64,000 bases of DNA from Pontibacter aydingkolensis. GTDB taxonomy: Bacteria; Bacteroidota; Bacteroidia; Cytophagales; Hymenobacteraceae. Below the pieces are notes generated by a model. That model saw only the letters and a program-made list of their open reading frames with translations, was not told the origin of the DNA and did no database searches. The translations under genes were made by a program, and so were the position numbers. The stretch is taken from positions 1 to 64,000 of the forward strand of contig NZ_JAHYXK010000015.1 in the NCBI RefSeq assembly GCF_019443125.1, in the 5' to 3' direction. Shown one piece after another: positions 51,782 through 61,258 of this stretch. Every line of letters begins with the position of its first letter. Position 1 is the first letter of the stretch.

Positions 51782-54586
51782 ATGGAGTTAGATCAAAGGT
51801 ATCCCTATCATAGCATTCCTGTAGATGAGGCGCTTGATAAGCTGCAGGCCACAAAAGAAGGGCTGACGGAAGAAGAGGCAAATCAGCGGCTGAATAAAGT
51901 AGGCCCCAATGAATTAACCGGCAAGGAAGGTATAAATCCTGTGCTGCTTTTCCTCAAGCAGTTCAAGGACTTTCTTATACTTATACTTTTCCTGGCTGCA
52001 GGCGTAGCCTGGTATGCCGACCAGCGCGTGGATGTATACGTCATACTTGGCGTTATTCTGTTTAATGCTGTACTTGGTTTTCTGCAGGAGTATCGAGCAG
52101 AGAAGGCCATACTTGCCCTGAAGAACATGATTAAGCAGGAGACCACTGTACTGCGTAATGGAAAACCCAAAACCATTGAGGCAAAGCAACTGGTGCCCGG
52201 CGACATCATCAAACTGGAAGAAGGAGACAGCATACCCGCCGATGCGCGTCTGGTTTCCGGTAAAAACCTGCAAACCGTAGAAGCCTCGCTTACTGGAGAA
52301 TCGCTCCCTATTGAAAAGAAAACAGACCCGCTGCCCGAGAAAAGCAACCTGGGTGACCGGCTGAACATGCTGTTTAAAGGCACGCATGTGGCGCGCGGCA
52401 CGGCCACTGCTGTGGTTACCGGAACAGGCCCGCACACTGAGCTCGGTAAGATATCCAAATCGCTGGGCGACATCAAAACAACCTCCACTAACTTCCGGAA
52501 AAAAACACAGCGGCTGGCCAAGCAGATGGCAGTTATTTCCATTGTAACTTCGCTGGTGGTGTTTGTACTTGGCTATTATGTGCGGGATTATGCCTTTGAA
52601 GAAGTACTGCTGATAACGGTGGCTACACTAGTTTCGTCTATTCCGGAAGGCTTGCCGGCAGTGATCTCTATTGTGCTTGCTATAGGAGCCAAGCGCATGG
52701 CCGATCAGAATGCCATTATCCGTGAGTTTACCGCTACCGAAATGCTGGGCTCTATCTCTGTTATACTTACCGATAAAACCGGCACGCTCACCAAAAGTAT
52801 ACTTACTGTAAAAAGCATTTTCCTGGGTGATGATACTGAGCTGGAAGTGTCTGGCTCCGGCTATGCAACCGAAGGTGATATTACGCATAATGAGGAGTCG
52901 GTAAGCACTTCAGAAAACGCAGTGCTTGCAAAGCTTTTGTTCATAGCTAAAGAGTGTAACAACGCGCGCCTCTCAGGTGATAAGGATAAAGCAGGATCAG
53001 ATGAAGAAAATGATAAGGAAAGCGAAGACGATAAGGCTTCCGGCGACCCGACTGAGATAGCCCTGCTTGTACTTGCCAAAAAAGCAGAAGCTAAAAATGA
53101 AGGCGCGCTACCTGAGGCTCAACAATTGGATGACCTACCTTTCAGCTCAGAACAGAAGTTCAGGGCAACCTTGGTGGAAACCGACGGGAAAAGGGAAATA
53201 CTGGTAGTTGGGGCGCCGGAAAAAATATTAAAGCTAAGCTCCCACATATTAGACTCAGATGGGCCCCGGGAGCTGACAGAAGACCAGCGGCAACAGATCC
53301 AGGACAAGATGGACGATTGGGCAGACCATGCCATGCGCGTGCTGGCACTAGCCTATAAAGAAGCTGAAGGAGGAATAGATAGCGTTAGTGCAGAGCAGGT
53401 AGACGGTTTGGTTTGGGTAGGCATTACAGGCATTGTCGATCCGCCCAGAGGTGGAGTGCGGAAGGCAGTAGGAGCCTGCAAGTCGGCAGGTATCAGGGTC
53501 ATGATGTTAACCGGAGACCATAAGAAAACCGGCGCAGCCATTGCCCGGGAGGTAGGCATTCTGGAACCTGAAAATGAGAATTCGGATTATCCGGAGGCCA
53601 TGCAGGAAGATGAGTTGGAAGACCGGGAAAATGACTTTGATGAACTGGTAGATAATGTGTCTGTTTTTACGCGTGTAAGCCCCAACACCAAGCTGCGCAT
53701 TGCCGAGCACCTGCAGGAAAAAGGCCACCTAATAGCCATGACCGGCGATGGTGTGAACGATGCCCCGGCCCTGAAGCGTGCCGATGTAGGCATAGCCATG
53801 GGCATACGGGGAACCGATGTGGCCAAAGATGCATCCCATATCGTGCTATCAGACGATAATTTTGCCACCATTGTGCGTGCTATCCGCGAGGGCCGTATTG
53901 TGTTTCAGAATGTGCGGCAGACAAGCTTTTTCCTGCTCACTACCAACTTTGCCTTCGTATTTGTCTTTATAGTAGCCATAACCATGGGCTTGCCTTTTCC
54001 GCTTACAGCCACGCAGATACTCTGGGTAAACCTGGTAACCGACGGGGTCATGGAACTGGGCCTTGCAGCAGAGCGTGGCCACGGCGAGATAATGAAACAG
54101 AAGCCTGTAGAAAAAGATGCTAACATCCTGGATAAATCTGTTGTTCCGTATCTGTTGCTGATGAGTGCGGTGATGCTGGGGCTATCGTTGGGTGCCTTCT
54201 ACTACTACCTGCCCCAAGGCGCCGAAATAGCCCGCACTGCGGTCTTCCTCGTTATCGCCATGACCCAAGTCTTCAACACCTTTAACATGCGCTCCATCGA
54301 CAGGTCTTTGTTCACCATTGGGGCCTTTAGCAACAAGTATGTAAACATCGCATTTGTGGTGTCGGTGGCCCTGCAACTGCTGGTGGTCTACACACCATTT
54401 TTAAGTAACCTGTTCCGGTTCGATCCGCTACCGATTCCTGATCTGCTGGTTATATTTTTATTGTCCAGTACCGTGATCTGGATCGCTGAGATCTATAAAA
54501 AAATACGCTTCGGAAAACAGCAGCCAGATATACCGGAAGGGGAGGAATGGATGAAAGACGAGAATAATGAAAAGCAAAAAGTATAA
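51782..54586 (+). CDS. P-type cation-transporting ATPase (P2 type, Ca2+-like)
   Basis: A 934-residue P-type ATPase. The N-terminal cation-ATPase domain has LTEEEANQRLNKVGPNEL, the actuator domain TGES (EASLTGESLPIEKK), and the fourth membrane helix IPEGLPAVISIVL, the site that binds Ca2+ or Na+ in P2 pumps. The phosphorylated Asp331 is in DKTGTLTKS. KAS/TGD blocks VMMLTGDHKKTG and AMTGDGVNDAPALKRADVGIAMG are complete. Ten membrane helices are consistent with its length. The P2A/P2B-like layout suggests calcium or a mixed cation; the sequence alone does not decide. It may be cotranscribed with the following carbohydrate genes (49 bp). Confidence 0.9.
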   Translation: MELDQRYPYHSIPVDEALDKLQATKEGLTEEEANQRLNKVGPNELTGKEGINPVLLFLKQFKDFLILILFLAAGVAWYADQRVDVYVILGVILFNAVLGFLQEYRAEKAILALKNMIKQETTVLRNGKPKTIEAKQLVPGDIIKLEEGDSIPADARLVSGKNLQTVEASLTGESLPIEKKTDPLPEKSNLGDRLNMLFKGTHVARGTATAVVTGTGPHTELGKISKSLGDIKTTSTNFRKKTQRLAKQMAVISIVTSLVVFVLGYYVRDYAFEEVLLITVATLVSSIPEGLPAVISIVLAIGAKRMADQNAIIREFTATEMLGSISVILTDKTGTLTKSILTVKSIFLGDDTELEVSGSGYATEGDITHNEESVSTSENAVLAKLLFIAKECNNARLSGDKDKAGSDEENDKESEDDKASGDPTEIALLVLAKKAEAKNEGALPEAQQLDDLPFSSEQKFRATLVETDGKREILVVGAPEKILKLSSHILDSDGPRELTEDQRQQIQDKMDDWADHAMRVLALAYKEAEGGIDSVSAEQVDGLVWVGITGIVDPPRGGVRKAVGACKSAGIRVMMLTGDHKKTGAAIAREVGILEPENENSDYPEAMQEDELEDRENDFDELVDNVSVFTRVSPNTKLRIAEHLQEKGHLIAMTGDGVNDAPALKRADVGIAMGIRGTDVAKDASHIVLSDDNFATIVRAIREGRIVFQNVRQTSFFLLTTNFAFVFVFIVAITMGLPFPLTATQILWVNLVTDGVMELGLAAERGHGEIMKQKPVEKDANILDKSVVPYLLLMSAVMLGLSLGAFYYYLPQGAEIARTAVFLVIAMTQVFNTFNMRSIDRSLFTIGAFSNKYVNIAFVVSVALQLLVVYTPFLSNLFRFDPLPIPDLLVIFLLSSTVIWIAEIYKKIRFGKQQPDIPEGEEWMKDENNEKQKV

Positions 54587-54635
54587 CAGAGCTCAAAGTA
54601 TAAATAAAGTATAAATCGCAAAGGCCATTATTTAA

Positions 54636-55391
54636 ATGGAGAAAAGTATAGAGCAACTCCTATCAGAAAAGAATATAAAAGCACTGATACTTGACCTGGA
54701 TGGCGTAATAACCCAGACAGCGCAGGTACATGCCAACGCCTGGAAAAGAATGTTTGACGACTACCTGGCCGAACGTGCTGCACGCGATGGTAAAGTATAC
54801 CCGCCGCTGGAAATAGCAACGGATTACCGGCAGTACATTGATGGTATTCCGCGGTATGATGGGGTGCGTAATTTTCTTGCCTCGCGGGATATTATACTTC
54901 CGGAAGGCAACCCGGAAGATGAAGCCGGCAAAGAAACAGTGGCAGGCCTGGGAAATCTTAAAAATCTATACTTTCAGGAACTGGTGAAGCAAGGCGGCGT
55001 TAAATTATACCCAGACACAATTGCGTGGCTTAAGCAACAGCGTAAAGCGGGTAAAAAGACAGCCGTGATATCTGCGAGTAAAAACTGCAAAACCATACTT
55101 GCCGCCGCCAAAATAGAACACCTTTTTGATGCGCGCGTAGATGGGGTGGAGGCGATAAAGCTAAACCTGAAAGGCAAACCAGCCCCGGATGTATTTGTGG
55201 AAGCTGCCCGGCAACTGAAGGTTTCTCCTGAAGAGACGGCTATTTTTGAAGATGCCATAGCAGGGGTACAGGCCGGTAAGGCAGGTGGCTTTGCACTGGT
55301 AGTAGGCGTTGATCGCACAGGTAATCCATCCGAACTTTTAGAACACGGCGCCACAGTGGCGCTGCAAAAATTTCCGATAAGCAACACATGA
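54636..55391 (+). CDS. Beta-phosphoglucomutase-like HAD protein
   Basis: A 251-residue HAD phosphatase/mutase. Motif I is LILDLDGVITQT with nucleophile Asp20 and acid/base Asp22; a helical cap (about 30-110) contains YIDGIPRYDGVRNFL; motif II TAVISASKNC; motif III lysine and motif IV IFEDAIAGVQAG. The cap and the pair of aspartates fit beta-phosphoglucomutase, which turns beta-glucose 1-phosphate into glucose 6-phosphate. It overlaps the next gene by 4 bp (ATGA). With GH65 in the same operon, it would process the released beta-glucose 1-phosphate. Confidence 0.88.
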   Translation: MEKSIEQLLSEKNIKALILDLDGVITQTAQVHANAWKRMFDDYLAERAARDGKVYPPLEIATDYRQYIDGIPRYDGVRNFLASRDIILPEGNPEDEAGKETVAGLGNLKNLYFQELVKQGGVKLYPDTIAWLKQQRKAGKKTAVISASKNCKTILAAAKIEHLFDARVDGVEAIKLNLKGKPAPDVFVEAARQLKVSPEETAIFEDAIAGVQAGKAGGFALVVGVDRTGNPSELLEHGATVALQKFPISNT

Positions 55392-56215
55392 AAAATCAAC
55401 CTGGCCCTGTAAAGCACGATCCGCAAAAACTACCTTCTGCACTGCAAAGTATACCGGACCTGCTGGCTGGTAAAAAGCCTGCCGTGTTCCTGGATTACGA
55501 CGGCTGCCTGACTCACATCGTAAAAGACCCGGATAAAGCCATACTTAGCGACAGCATGCGCCAAACGCTGCAAGGCCTGGCAGAGGTATGCAGCGTGGCC
55601 ATCGTAAGCGGCCGCGACAGGGCTGATGTGGCAAGGCTGGTACAGCTTGATAATTTATACTTTGCTGGCTCACATGGCTTCGACATCTCCGGACCAGGCA
55701 ACATGCAAACAGAACCTGGCGGTGCGAAAACAGCATTACCAGCGCTTGATGCCTCCGCAGAAAAGCTAAAAGAGAAACTCGGCCACATTGAGGGAGCCAT
55801 GGTGGAACGTAAACGCTACGCCATTGCCGTGCATTACCGCAACGTGTCCGACAGCCACATAGACGAAGTAAAGCAGGTTACGGCAACTGTCTTAAAAGAA
55901 CATCCCCAACTAAAAGAAGGTCTTGGCAAAAAGATCATCGAACTAAAACCCAACCTGGACTGGCACAAGGGCAAGGCCGTGAGCTGGCTGCTGCAAGAAC
56001 TCGGCCTGAATAAACCTGGAATTGTGCCACTCTACATCGGCGATGATATTACAGACGAAGATGCCTTTGCCGAACTGCAAGGGAAAGGGATAGGTATTCT
56101 GGTAGGCGAGCACGATGAGCAGACGGCGGCCGAGTACAGGCTGGAAAGTGTAGAGGAGGTTGAGGAGTTTCTTAAAAGTCTGACTGAACACCTCAGCAAA
56201 CAAGAAGATGTCTGA
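55388..56215 (+). CDS. otsB: Trehalose-6-phosphate phosphatase
   Basis: A 275-residue HAD phosphatase of the OtsB type. Motif I is FLDYDGCLTHI (Asp36, Asp38), motif II IVSGRDRADV, and the substrate helix KAVSWLLQELG with YIGDDITDEDAFAEL as motif IV; VERKRYAIAVHYR belongs to the OtsB cap. It dephosphorylates trehalose 6-phosphate. No otsA is in the window, so the source of trehalose phosphate is elsewhere. The start overlaps the previous stop by 4 bp and the gene overlaps the GH65 start by 8 bp, so all three are one translation-coupled operon. Confidence 0.9.
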   Translation: MKNQPGPVKHDPQKLPSALQSIPDLLAGKKPAVFLDYDGCLTHIVKDPDKAILSDSMRQTLQGLAEVCSVAIVSGRDRADVARLVQLDNLYFAGSHGFDISGPGNMQTEPGGAKTALPALDASAEKLKEKLGHIEGAMVERKRYAIAVHYRNVSDSHIDEVKQVTATVLKEHPQLKEGLGKKIIELKPNLDWHKGKAVSWLLQELGLNKPGIVPLYIGDDITDEDAFAELQGKGIGILVGEHDEQTAAEYRLESVEEVEEFLKSLTEHLSKQEDV

Positions 56216-58613
56216 ATGGAAAATAACATACGACGCCTGGGACCCCGAACAGCAGCCTTTGCGGGAGGCGCTTTGTACGCTTGGGAATGGGCACTTTGCC
56301 ACAAGGGGAGCCTTTGAGGAGGAGAATGCAGATGAGCAAGTGCATTACCCCGGCACTTACCTGGCAGGAGGCTACAACCGGCTGGTATCTACGGTGTCCG
56401 GTGAAAAAATAGAGAACGAAGACCTGGTTAACTGGCCCAACTGGTTGCCGCTTTCGTTCAGAGTTGCTGGAGAAGAATGGTTTAGCCTGTCAAAAGTTCA
56501 AGTGCTGGAATTTATCCAGGAACTCGATATGAAGCAGGGATTGCTAACCAGAACCATTCGTTTTCAGGATACAGCCCAGCGTGAGACACTGCTTGTGAGC
56601 CGGCGCTTTGTAAGTATGGCTAACCCGCACCTGGCTGCCCAGGCCTGGGAATTAACCCCGCTTAACTGGTCCGGTGAGATCGAAATAAGAACTGCCCTGG
56701 ATGGAAGAGTGATCAACAGTGGTGTGGCTCGCTACCGCTCTCTGGAGAGCAGGCACCTGGAGCCTATTAAAGCAGACCAACTGGACGAAGACACCATATA
56801 CCTGGTTGCCCAGACCACGCAGTCTAAGTTAAGAATGGCGCAGGCTGCGCGTACTACAGTATACTATGATGGTAAAAGGCAGGAGGTACCGCGGCAAAGT
56901 ATAGTTGAGCCTGATTATGCTGAACAGGTGCTTCGGGTCAGTTGTAGCCAGAAGCAGGCCATAGCTGTGGAGAAAGTCGTGCTGATTTATACTTCCAGGG
57001 ATTTTGCCATTTCAGAGCCTTTACTAGAAGCCTGCGAAAAGATCGAACGCCTAGGCGGTTTTGACCAGCTTCTGGCATCCAGCCGCCGCGCGTGGCTACG
57101 GGTATGGAAGCGGTGTGATCTTGAAATGGCGTGTAACCAGGAGGTGCAACCGGTGCTGCGTTTACATGTGTTCCATTTGCTGCAAACCGTTTCTGCCAAT
57201 ACAGTGGGGCGTGATGTTGGTGTGCCGGCTCGCGGGTGGCACGGCGAGGCGTACCGTGGGCATATTTTCTGGGATGAACTCTTCATTTTCCCTTTTTTGA
57301 ACCTGCGCCTGCCCGACCTTACAATAGCCTTACTAATGTACCGGTATCGTAGGCTACCTGAGGCAAGGTACGCAGCAGTGGAGGCAGGTTATCGCGGCGC
57401 TATGTACCCGTGGCAAAGCGGCAGCAATGGCCGCGAAGAGAGCCAGATCATTCACCTCAATCCAAAGTCGGGCAGATGGGTGCCGGATAACACTTTTCTA
57501 CAGCGGCACATAAACGCAGCCGTTGCCTATAATGTATGGCAGTATTACCAGGCCACCCACGACAGGGAGTTCCTTACTTTTTACGGAGCAGAGGTCATTT
57601 TCGAGATCGCACAGTTCTGGTCTACCATTGCCATCTTCAGCCAGGAAAAAGGCCGCTACGAGATCCGGAATGTAGTAGGCCCTGACGAATATCATACTGA
57701 ATACCCAGGCTCAGAAGCGCCAGGCCTAAACAACAATGCTTATACCAACGTGATGGCCGTATGGGTGATACAGTGTGCCTTAAAAGTTTCTAAAATGTTG
57801 GATACTTCACGGGTAGCGGAGTTAATGGATAAGTGTTCCATCTCTACGGAAGATTTGGAACGCTGGCAGCACATCAGCCAGCGCATGTACGTGCCTTTTA
57901 TAGGCGAGAGTAATGTTATTGCACAATTTGAGGGGTATGAGCAGTTAGATGAATTTCCGTGGGAGGAGTACAAAGCAAAGTATGGCGAGGCCATGCGCCT
58001 GGATCGTATTCTGGAAAGCGAGAACGACAACGTAAATAAGTATAAGGCCAGTAAGCAGGCCGATGTACTCATGCTGTTCTACCTGTTCTCTTCCGAAGAA
58101 TTAACCAGTACTTTTGAGCGTATGGGCTACGGCTTTAAACCTGAAACAATACCAGATAACATCGCCTATTATGAAGCCAGAACGTCGCATGGCTCTACCT
58201 TAAGCAAAATTGTGCACTCCTGGGTACTGGCCCGCTCAGACCGCAAAAGATCCTGGACAAACTTTGAGATTGCGCTGATGAGTGATGTAGAAGACATACA
58301 GGGAGGCACTACTTCGGAGGGTATACATTTAGGAGCCATGGCCGGTACCGTAGACCTGGTGCAGCGTTGCTATACAGGCCTTGAAATACGCGATAAGGTG
58401 CTGTGGTTTAACCCTGTGCTGCCAGATGAGATAGAGTGCCTTAATTTCCAGATACGATACCGCAGCCACTGGCTTTCGCTAAATTTTACGCACGATAAAA
58501 TGGTTATCACGTTCGATAAAGGTTGGTCTAAGCAAGTGAAAATAGGTGTACAGGGGCAGGTGTATACTTTCAAAACCGGCGAGAAGCGTGAGTTTGACAT
58601 TAAAAGAGATTAA
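56208..58613 (+). CDS. Glycoside hydrolase family 65 protein (disaccharide phosphorylase-like)
   Basis: An 801-residue GH65 protein. The N-terminal beta-sandwich starts LREALCTLGNGHFATRGAFEE, a normal GH65 opening. The (alpha/alpha)6 barrel has GRDVGVPARGWHGEAYRGHIFWDELF, LYRYRRL, and the general acid Glu494 in NVVGPDEYH. The phosphate-binding region SHGSTLSKIVHS is seen, which marks phosphorylases over hydrolases. Family substrates are maltose, trehalose, kojibiose and others; with beta-PGM and OtsB adjacent, trehalose or its phosphate is most likely. Third gene of the coupled operon. Confidence 0.9.
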   Translation: MSEWKITYDAWDPEQQPLREALCTLGNGHFATRGAFEEENADEQVHYPGTYLAGGYNRLVSTVSGEKIENEDLVNWPNWLPLSFRVAGEEWFSLSKVQVLEFIQELDMKQGLLTRTIRFQDTAQRETLLVSRRFVSMANPHLAAQAWELTPLNWSGEIEIRTALDGRVINSGVARYRSLESRHLEPIKADQLDEDTIYLVAQTTQSKLRMAQAARTTVYYDGKRQEVPRQSIVEPDYAEQVLRVSCSQKQAIAVEKVVLIYTSRDFAISEPLLEACEKIERLGGFDQLLASSRRAWLRVWKRCDLEMACNQEVQPVLRLHVFHLLQTVSANTVGRDVGVPARGWHGEAYRGHIFWDELFIFPFLNLRLPDLTIALLMYRYRRLPEARYAAVEAGYRGAMYPWQSGSNGREESQIIHLNPKSGRWVPDNTFLQRHINAAVAYNVWQYYQATHDREFLTFYGAEVIFEIAQFWSTIAIFSQEKGRYEIRNVVGPDEYHTEYPGSEAPGLNNNAYTNVMAVWVIQCALKVSKMLDTSRVAELMDKCSISTEDLERWQHISQRMYVPFIGESNVIAQFEGYEQLDEFPWEEYKAKYGEAMRLDRILESENDNVNKYKASKQADVLMLFYLFSSEELTSTFERMGYGFKPETIPDNIAYYEARTSHGSTLSKIVHSWVLARSDRKRSWTNFEIALMSDVEDIQGGTTSEGIHLGAMAGTVDLVQRCYTGLEIRDKVLWFNPVLPDEIECLNFQIRYRSHWLSLNFTHDKMVITFDKGWSKQVKIGVQGQVYTFKTGEKREFDIKRD

Positions 58614-58658
58614 ATAGCCTGTACAATACATACAAGATCACAAATTTTAATCCATACT

Positions 58659-59606
58659 ATGCACAAAGTCATTACTATCACACTTAATCCTGCACTAGAT
58701 AAAAGCACAAAGGTTACTCAGGTGCTCCCCGAGAAAAAACTGCGCTGTGAAGAACCTGTGTTTGAGCCGGGTGGGGGAGGTATCAATGTTTCACGTGCCA
58801 TGAAGAAATTGGGTGGCGAATCGTGTGCCTGGTTTTTGTCTGGCGGGCCATCCGGTGAAATGATTAGTAAGCTGCTGGATGCGGAAGGTATAACCAGCTG
58901 GACGGTAAGGACTAAAAACTGGTCGAGGGAGAACCTGATGGTAATGGAAACCGCCACAGGCGACCAGTACAGGTTTGGCATGCCAGGCCCCGAAACCTAC
59001 GAAGATGAATGGATGCAGTGCCTGGAAAAACTGGAGCAGATGCCACAGGGAGAGGTGCCGCAATATGTAATAGCCAGTGGTAGCCTCCCACCCGGAGTGC
59101 CTGATGATTTTTGCCTGCGCCTTGCCGAGATTGCCCACAAAAAAGATTTCAGGCTGATAGTAGACACATCAGGCGAAGCACTGGTGAAAGCGGCTGGAGA
59201 GGGTGTATACTTGCTTAAACCTAACTTAGGCGAACTGGCAGCCCTGGCAGGTAAAGATCAGATATCAGCCATGGAGCAGGAAGAAATTGCCAAACAGGTG
59301 CTTGATGAGGGAAAATGTAAAGTATTGGTGGTATCGCTGGGACCACGTGGTGCTATGCTGGCTTCTAAAGAAGGTATAAGTTATGTGGTGCCGCCAACCA
59401 TGCCACAGAAAAGTGCCGTTGGTGCAGGGGATAGTATGGTAGCAGGGATTGTGATGAGTTTATTAAAAGGTTGCCCCCTGGATGAAGTAGTACGCTATGG
59501 CGTAGCCGCGGGTACAGCCGCTACCATGACGCCTGGCTCAGAACTTTGCCGCAAAGAAGATACCGAAGAAATTTATAAGTGGCTGATGGAGCATAAAGAA
59601 GTATAA
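58659..59606 (+). CDS. PfkB family hexose/phosphosugar kinase
   Basis: A 315-residue member of the PfkB carbohydrate kinase family, 1-phosphofructokinase/tagatose-6-P kinase branch. NPALDKSTKV and GGGGINVSRAMKKLGGES bind substrate, ASGSLPPGVP is the central lid motif and GAGDSMVAGIVMSLL holds the catalytic aspartate with the anion hole. Likely reactions are phosphorylation of fructose 6-phosphate or a related phosphosugar. Follows GH65 by 45 bp on the same strand, so it is probably part of the same transcription unit. Confidence 0.88.
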   Translation: MHKVITITLNPALDKSTKVTQVLPEKKLRCEEPVFEPGGGGINVSRAMKKLGGESCAWFLSGGPSGEMISKLLDAEGITSWTVRTKNWSRENLMVMETATGDQYRFGMPGPETYEDEWMQCLEKLEQMPQGEVPQYVIASGSLPPGVPDDFCLRLAEIAHKKDFRLIVDTSGEALVKAAGEGVYLLKPNLGELAALAGKDQISAMEQEEIAKQVLDEGKCKVLVVSLGPRGAMLASKEGISYVVPPTMPQKSAVGAGDSMVAGIVMSLLKGCPLDEVVRYGVAAGTAATMTPGSELCRKEDTEEIYKWLMEHKEV

Positions 59607-59706
59607 TTACGAATAAGATTTTCTTAGACATCAGATGCAGCTGTAAGTATAATGTCTTTTGTCTTTTATCTAATAACCAATAACCAATACCTAACATCCA
59701 GCCCTT
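59607..59706. other. Short spacer with ACGCAA-family end words
   Basis: TAATAACCAATAACCAATAC (from 59670) resembles the end words of the repeats at 14200-14230. It lies directly before the stop of the minus-strand exonuclease gene. No clear terminator. Confidence 0.4.
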
Positions 59707-61209
59707 TTACTCAAACACGATCACTTTATCCTTGTGTTTGCCGCGCATATGTCCTCTGATAATCTGCTGTATATCTTTGTTGTCGTTGTAGCGCGTAATG
59801 GCGCCCTTAAAATCGTCAAGCGAGGAGGCTGAGAATGTTTCGTCTACGAAGCCAAATCCCAGGTAAATGCCATGATCTACTACTACCACAGATTTTTCGC
59901 CGGGCTCTCGGCCTTTGCCAATTATCACAAAGCTATTGTGCTCATAGGTAAAGGAATCCAGAGCGGCATCAACACGCATATTATACGTTTCCGGAGACTC
60001 TTTTCCGATGCAGGCGCCGTTACACTGGTGCACCTGGAAATCAAAGCAGGCCCCACTCGTTTTATAAAGGTCGCATAGTTTCTGACAGAGGTTAAACTTA
60101 GATACTTTATGGAACAGGAACCCCTTTGCCTTGTAAAAGTTTGATAGGGCGATGATCGGTGTCATGCTCACATTATCGGCTTTGTTTATGCTGCCGTAGG
60201 TCAATCTTTTATAGCCGTCACTGTCTTGGTACACAAATATGCCGGTATTGAACACGCTGCGGCGTTGCTGCCGGTTATAATGCGGCTTCATCCGTTTTAT
60301 CTCCGCAGACTCAAACAACAGCGACACCAGTTCATTGCCCATCAGCTCGTAAGTAATGTCTGCAATGTTGTTCTTAAAGTCCAAGGACTTACGGCTTTTA
60401 TAATCGATGTTAAAGTGCTGAACAATCCGCTTCCGGATATTTATACTTTTACCCACATAGATCACTTCGCCCTGCTCGTTATGGAAGTAATAAACACCTG
60501 GCACCATGGGCAGGGCATCTATCTGCTCTTTAGAGATGTTTGGTGGCAGCAACGATGTTTTTATCTCCTGTTTAATAGCCTGGGAGGGCTCTGCTGCCAT
60601 GTGCATGTTACCATCCACTACAGGGCGGTTTATCTTGATAAGTTTATCAAACAGTTTGGCAGTAGCCTCGGCATCGCCGATAGCGCGGTGGCGTTGGGTA
60701 AGCGGGATGTCTATACTTTTGCAAAGCTTGCCCAGACTATAAGAAGGCAATCCGGGAATAAGGCTACGGCTAAGGCGAACGGTACAAAGGGTTTTACGCT
60801 GGAAAGTATAACCCAGATCGGCAAACTCTTTTTTGATAAAGGAATAGTCGAAACGCACATTATGGGCTACAAAGATTTTACCGTCGGTAAACTCCACGAT
60901 TTCCTTGGCCACCTCGTAAAATTTAGGCGCATCCTTTACCATTTCGTCGGTTATGCCGGTGAGCTGCGAAATAAAGTAAGGGATAGATCTTTGCGGATTT
61001 ATCAAAGTGCTATACTTGTCAACAACCTGGTGGCCGTCGTGTATAAAAATGGCAATCTCTGTAATCTTGTCCTGGGCAGGCTGTCCGCCTGTTGTTTCAA
61101 TGTCAATTATCGCGTACAAATGGTTGGGAGTTATGTCCGTTTCATCAGGCACACCAGCCTTGGCCGATGGCTCTCCTCCTAAACCAATTTTTTTAGTATT
61201 CCGTTTCAA
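59707..61209 (-). CDS. DEDDh exonuclease fused to a GIY-YIG nuclease domain
   Basis: A 500-residue two-domain nuclease. The exonuclease domain (about 30-200) starts with AIIDIETTGG (Asp36, Glu38), contains VAHNVRFDYSFIKKEF and ends in the RHRAIGDAEAT aspartate motif, as in the epsilon subunit of DNA polymerase III. The GIY-YIG domain (about 235-320) reads PGVYYFHNEQGEVIYVGKSINIRKRI, as in UvrC and Cho. A Cys-containing region (LCDLYKTSGACFDFQVHQCNGAC) follows, also UvrC-like. Fusions of these two domains are known in several phyla and may act in DNA repair; function untested. Confidence 0.88.
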   Translation of the reverse strand: MKRNTKKIGLGGEPSAKAGVPDETDITPNHLYAIIDIETTGGQPAQDKITEIAIFIHDGHQVVDKYSTLINPQRSIPYFISQLTGITDEMVKDAPKFYEVAKEIVEFTDGKIFVAHNVRFDYSFIKKEFADLGYTFQRKTLCTVRLSRSLIPGLPSYSLGKLCKSIDIPLTQRHRAIGDAEATAKLFDKLIKINRPVVDGNMHMAAEPSQAIKQEIKTSLLPPNISKEQIDALPMVPGVYYFHNEQGEVIYVGKSINIRKRIVQHFNIDYKSRKSLDFKNNIADITYELMGNELVSLLFESAEIKRMKPHYNRQQRRSVFNTGIFVYQDSDGYKRLTYGSINKADNVSMTPIIALSNFYKAKGFLFHKVSKFNLCQKLCDLYKTSGACFDFQVHQCNGACIGKESPETYNMRVDAALDSFTYEHNSFVIIGKGREPGEKSVVVVDHGIYLGFGFVDETFSASSLDDFKGAITRYNDNKDIQQIIRGHMRGKHKDKVIVFE

Positions 61210-61258
61210 TTATGCAGTAGGTGTTGTTATTGGCCAAGCAAATTAGTTTTTGCCTGTC

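Noticed and set aside
60226..61182. 318-codon frame antisense to the exonuclease/GIY-YIG gene
   Set aside because: Opposite readable catalytic motifs on the minus strand; no protein features of its own.
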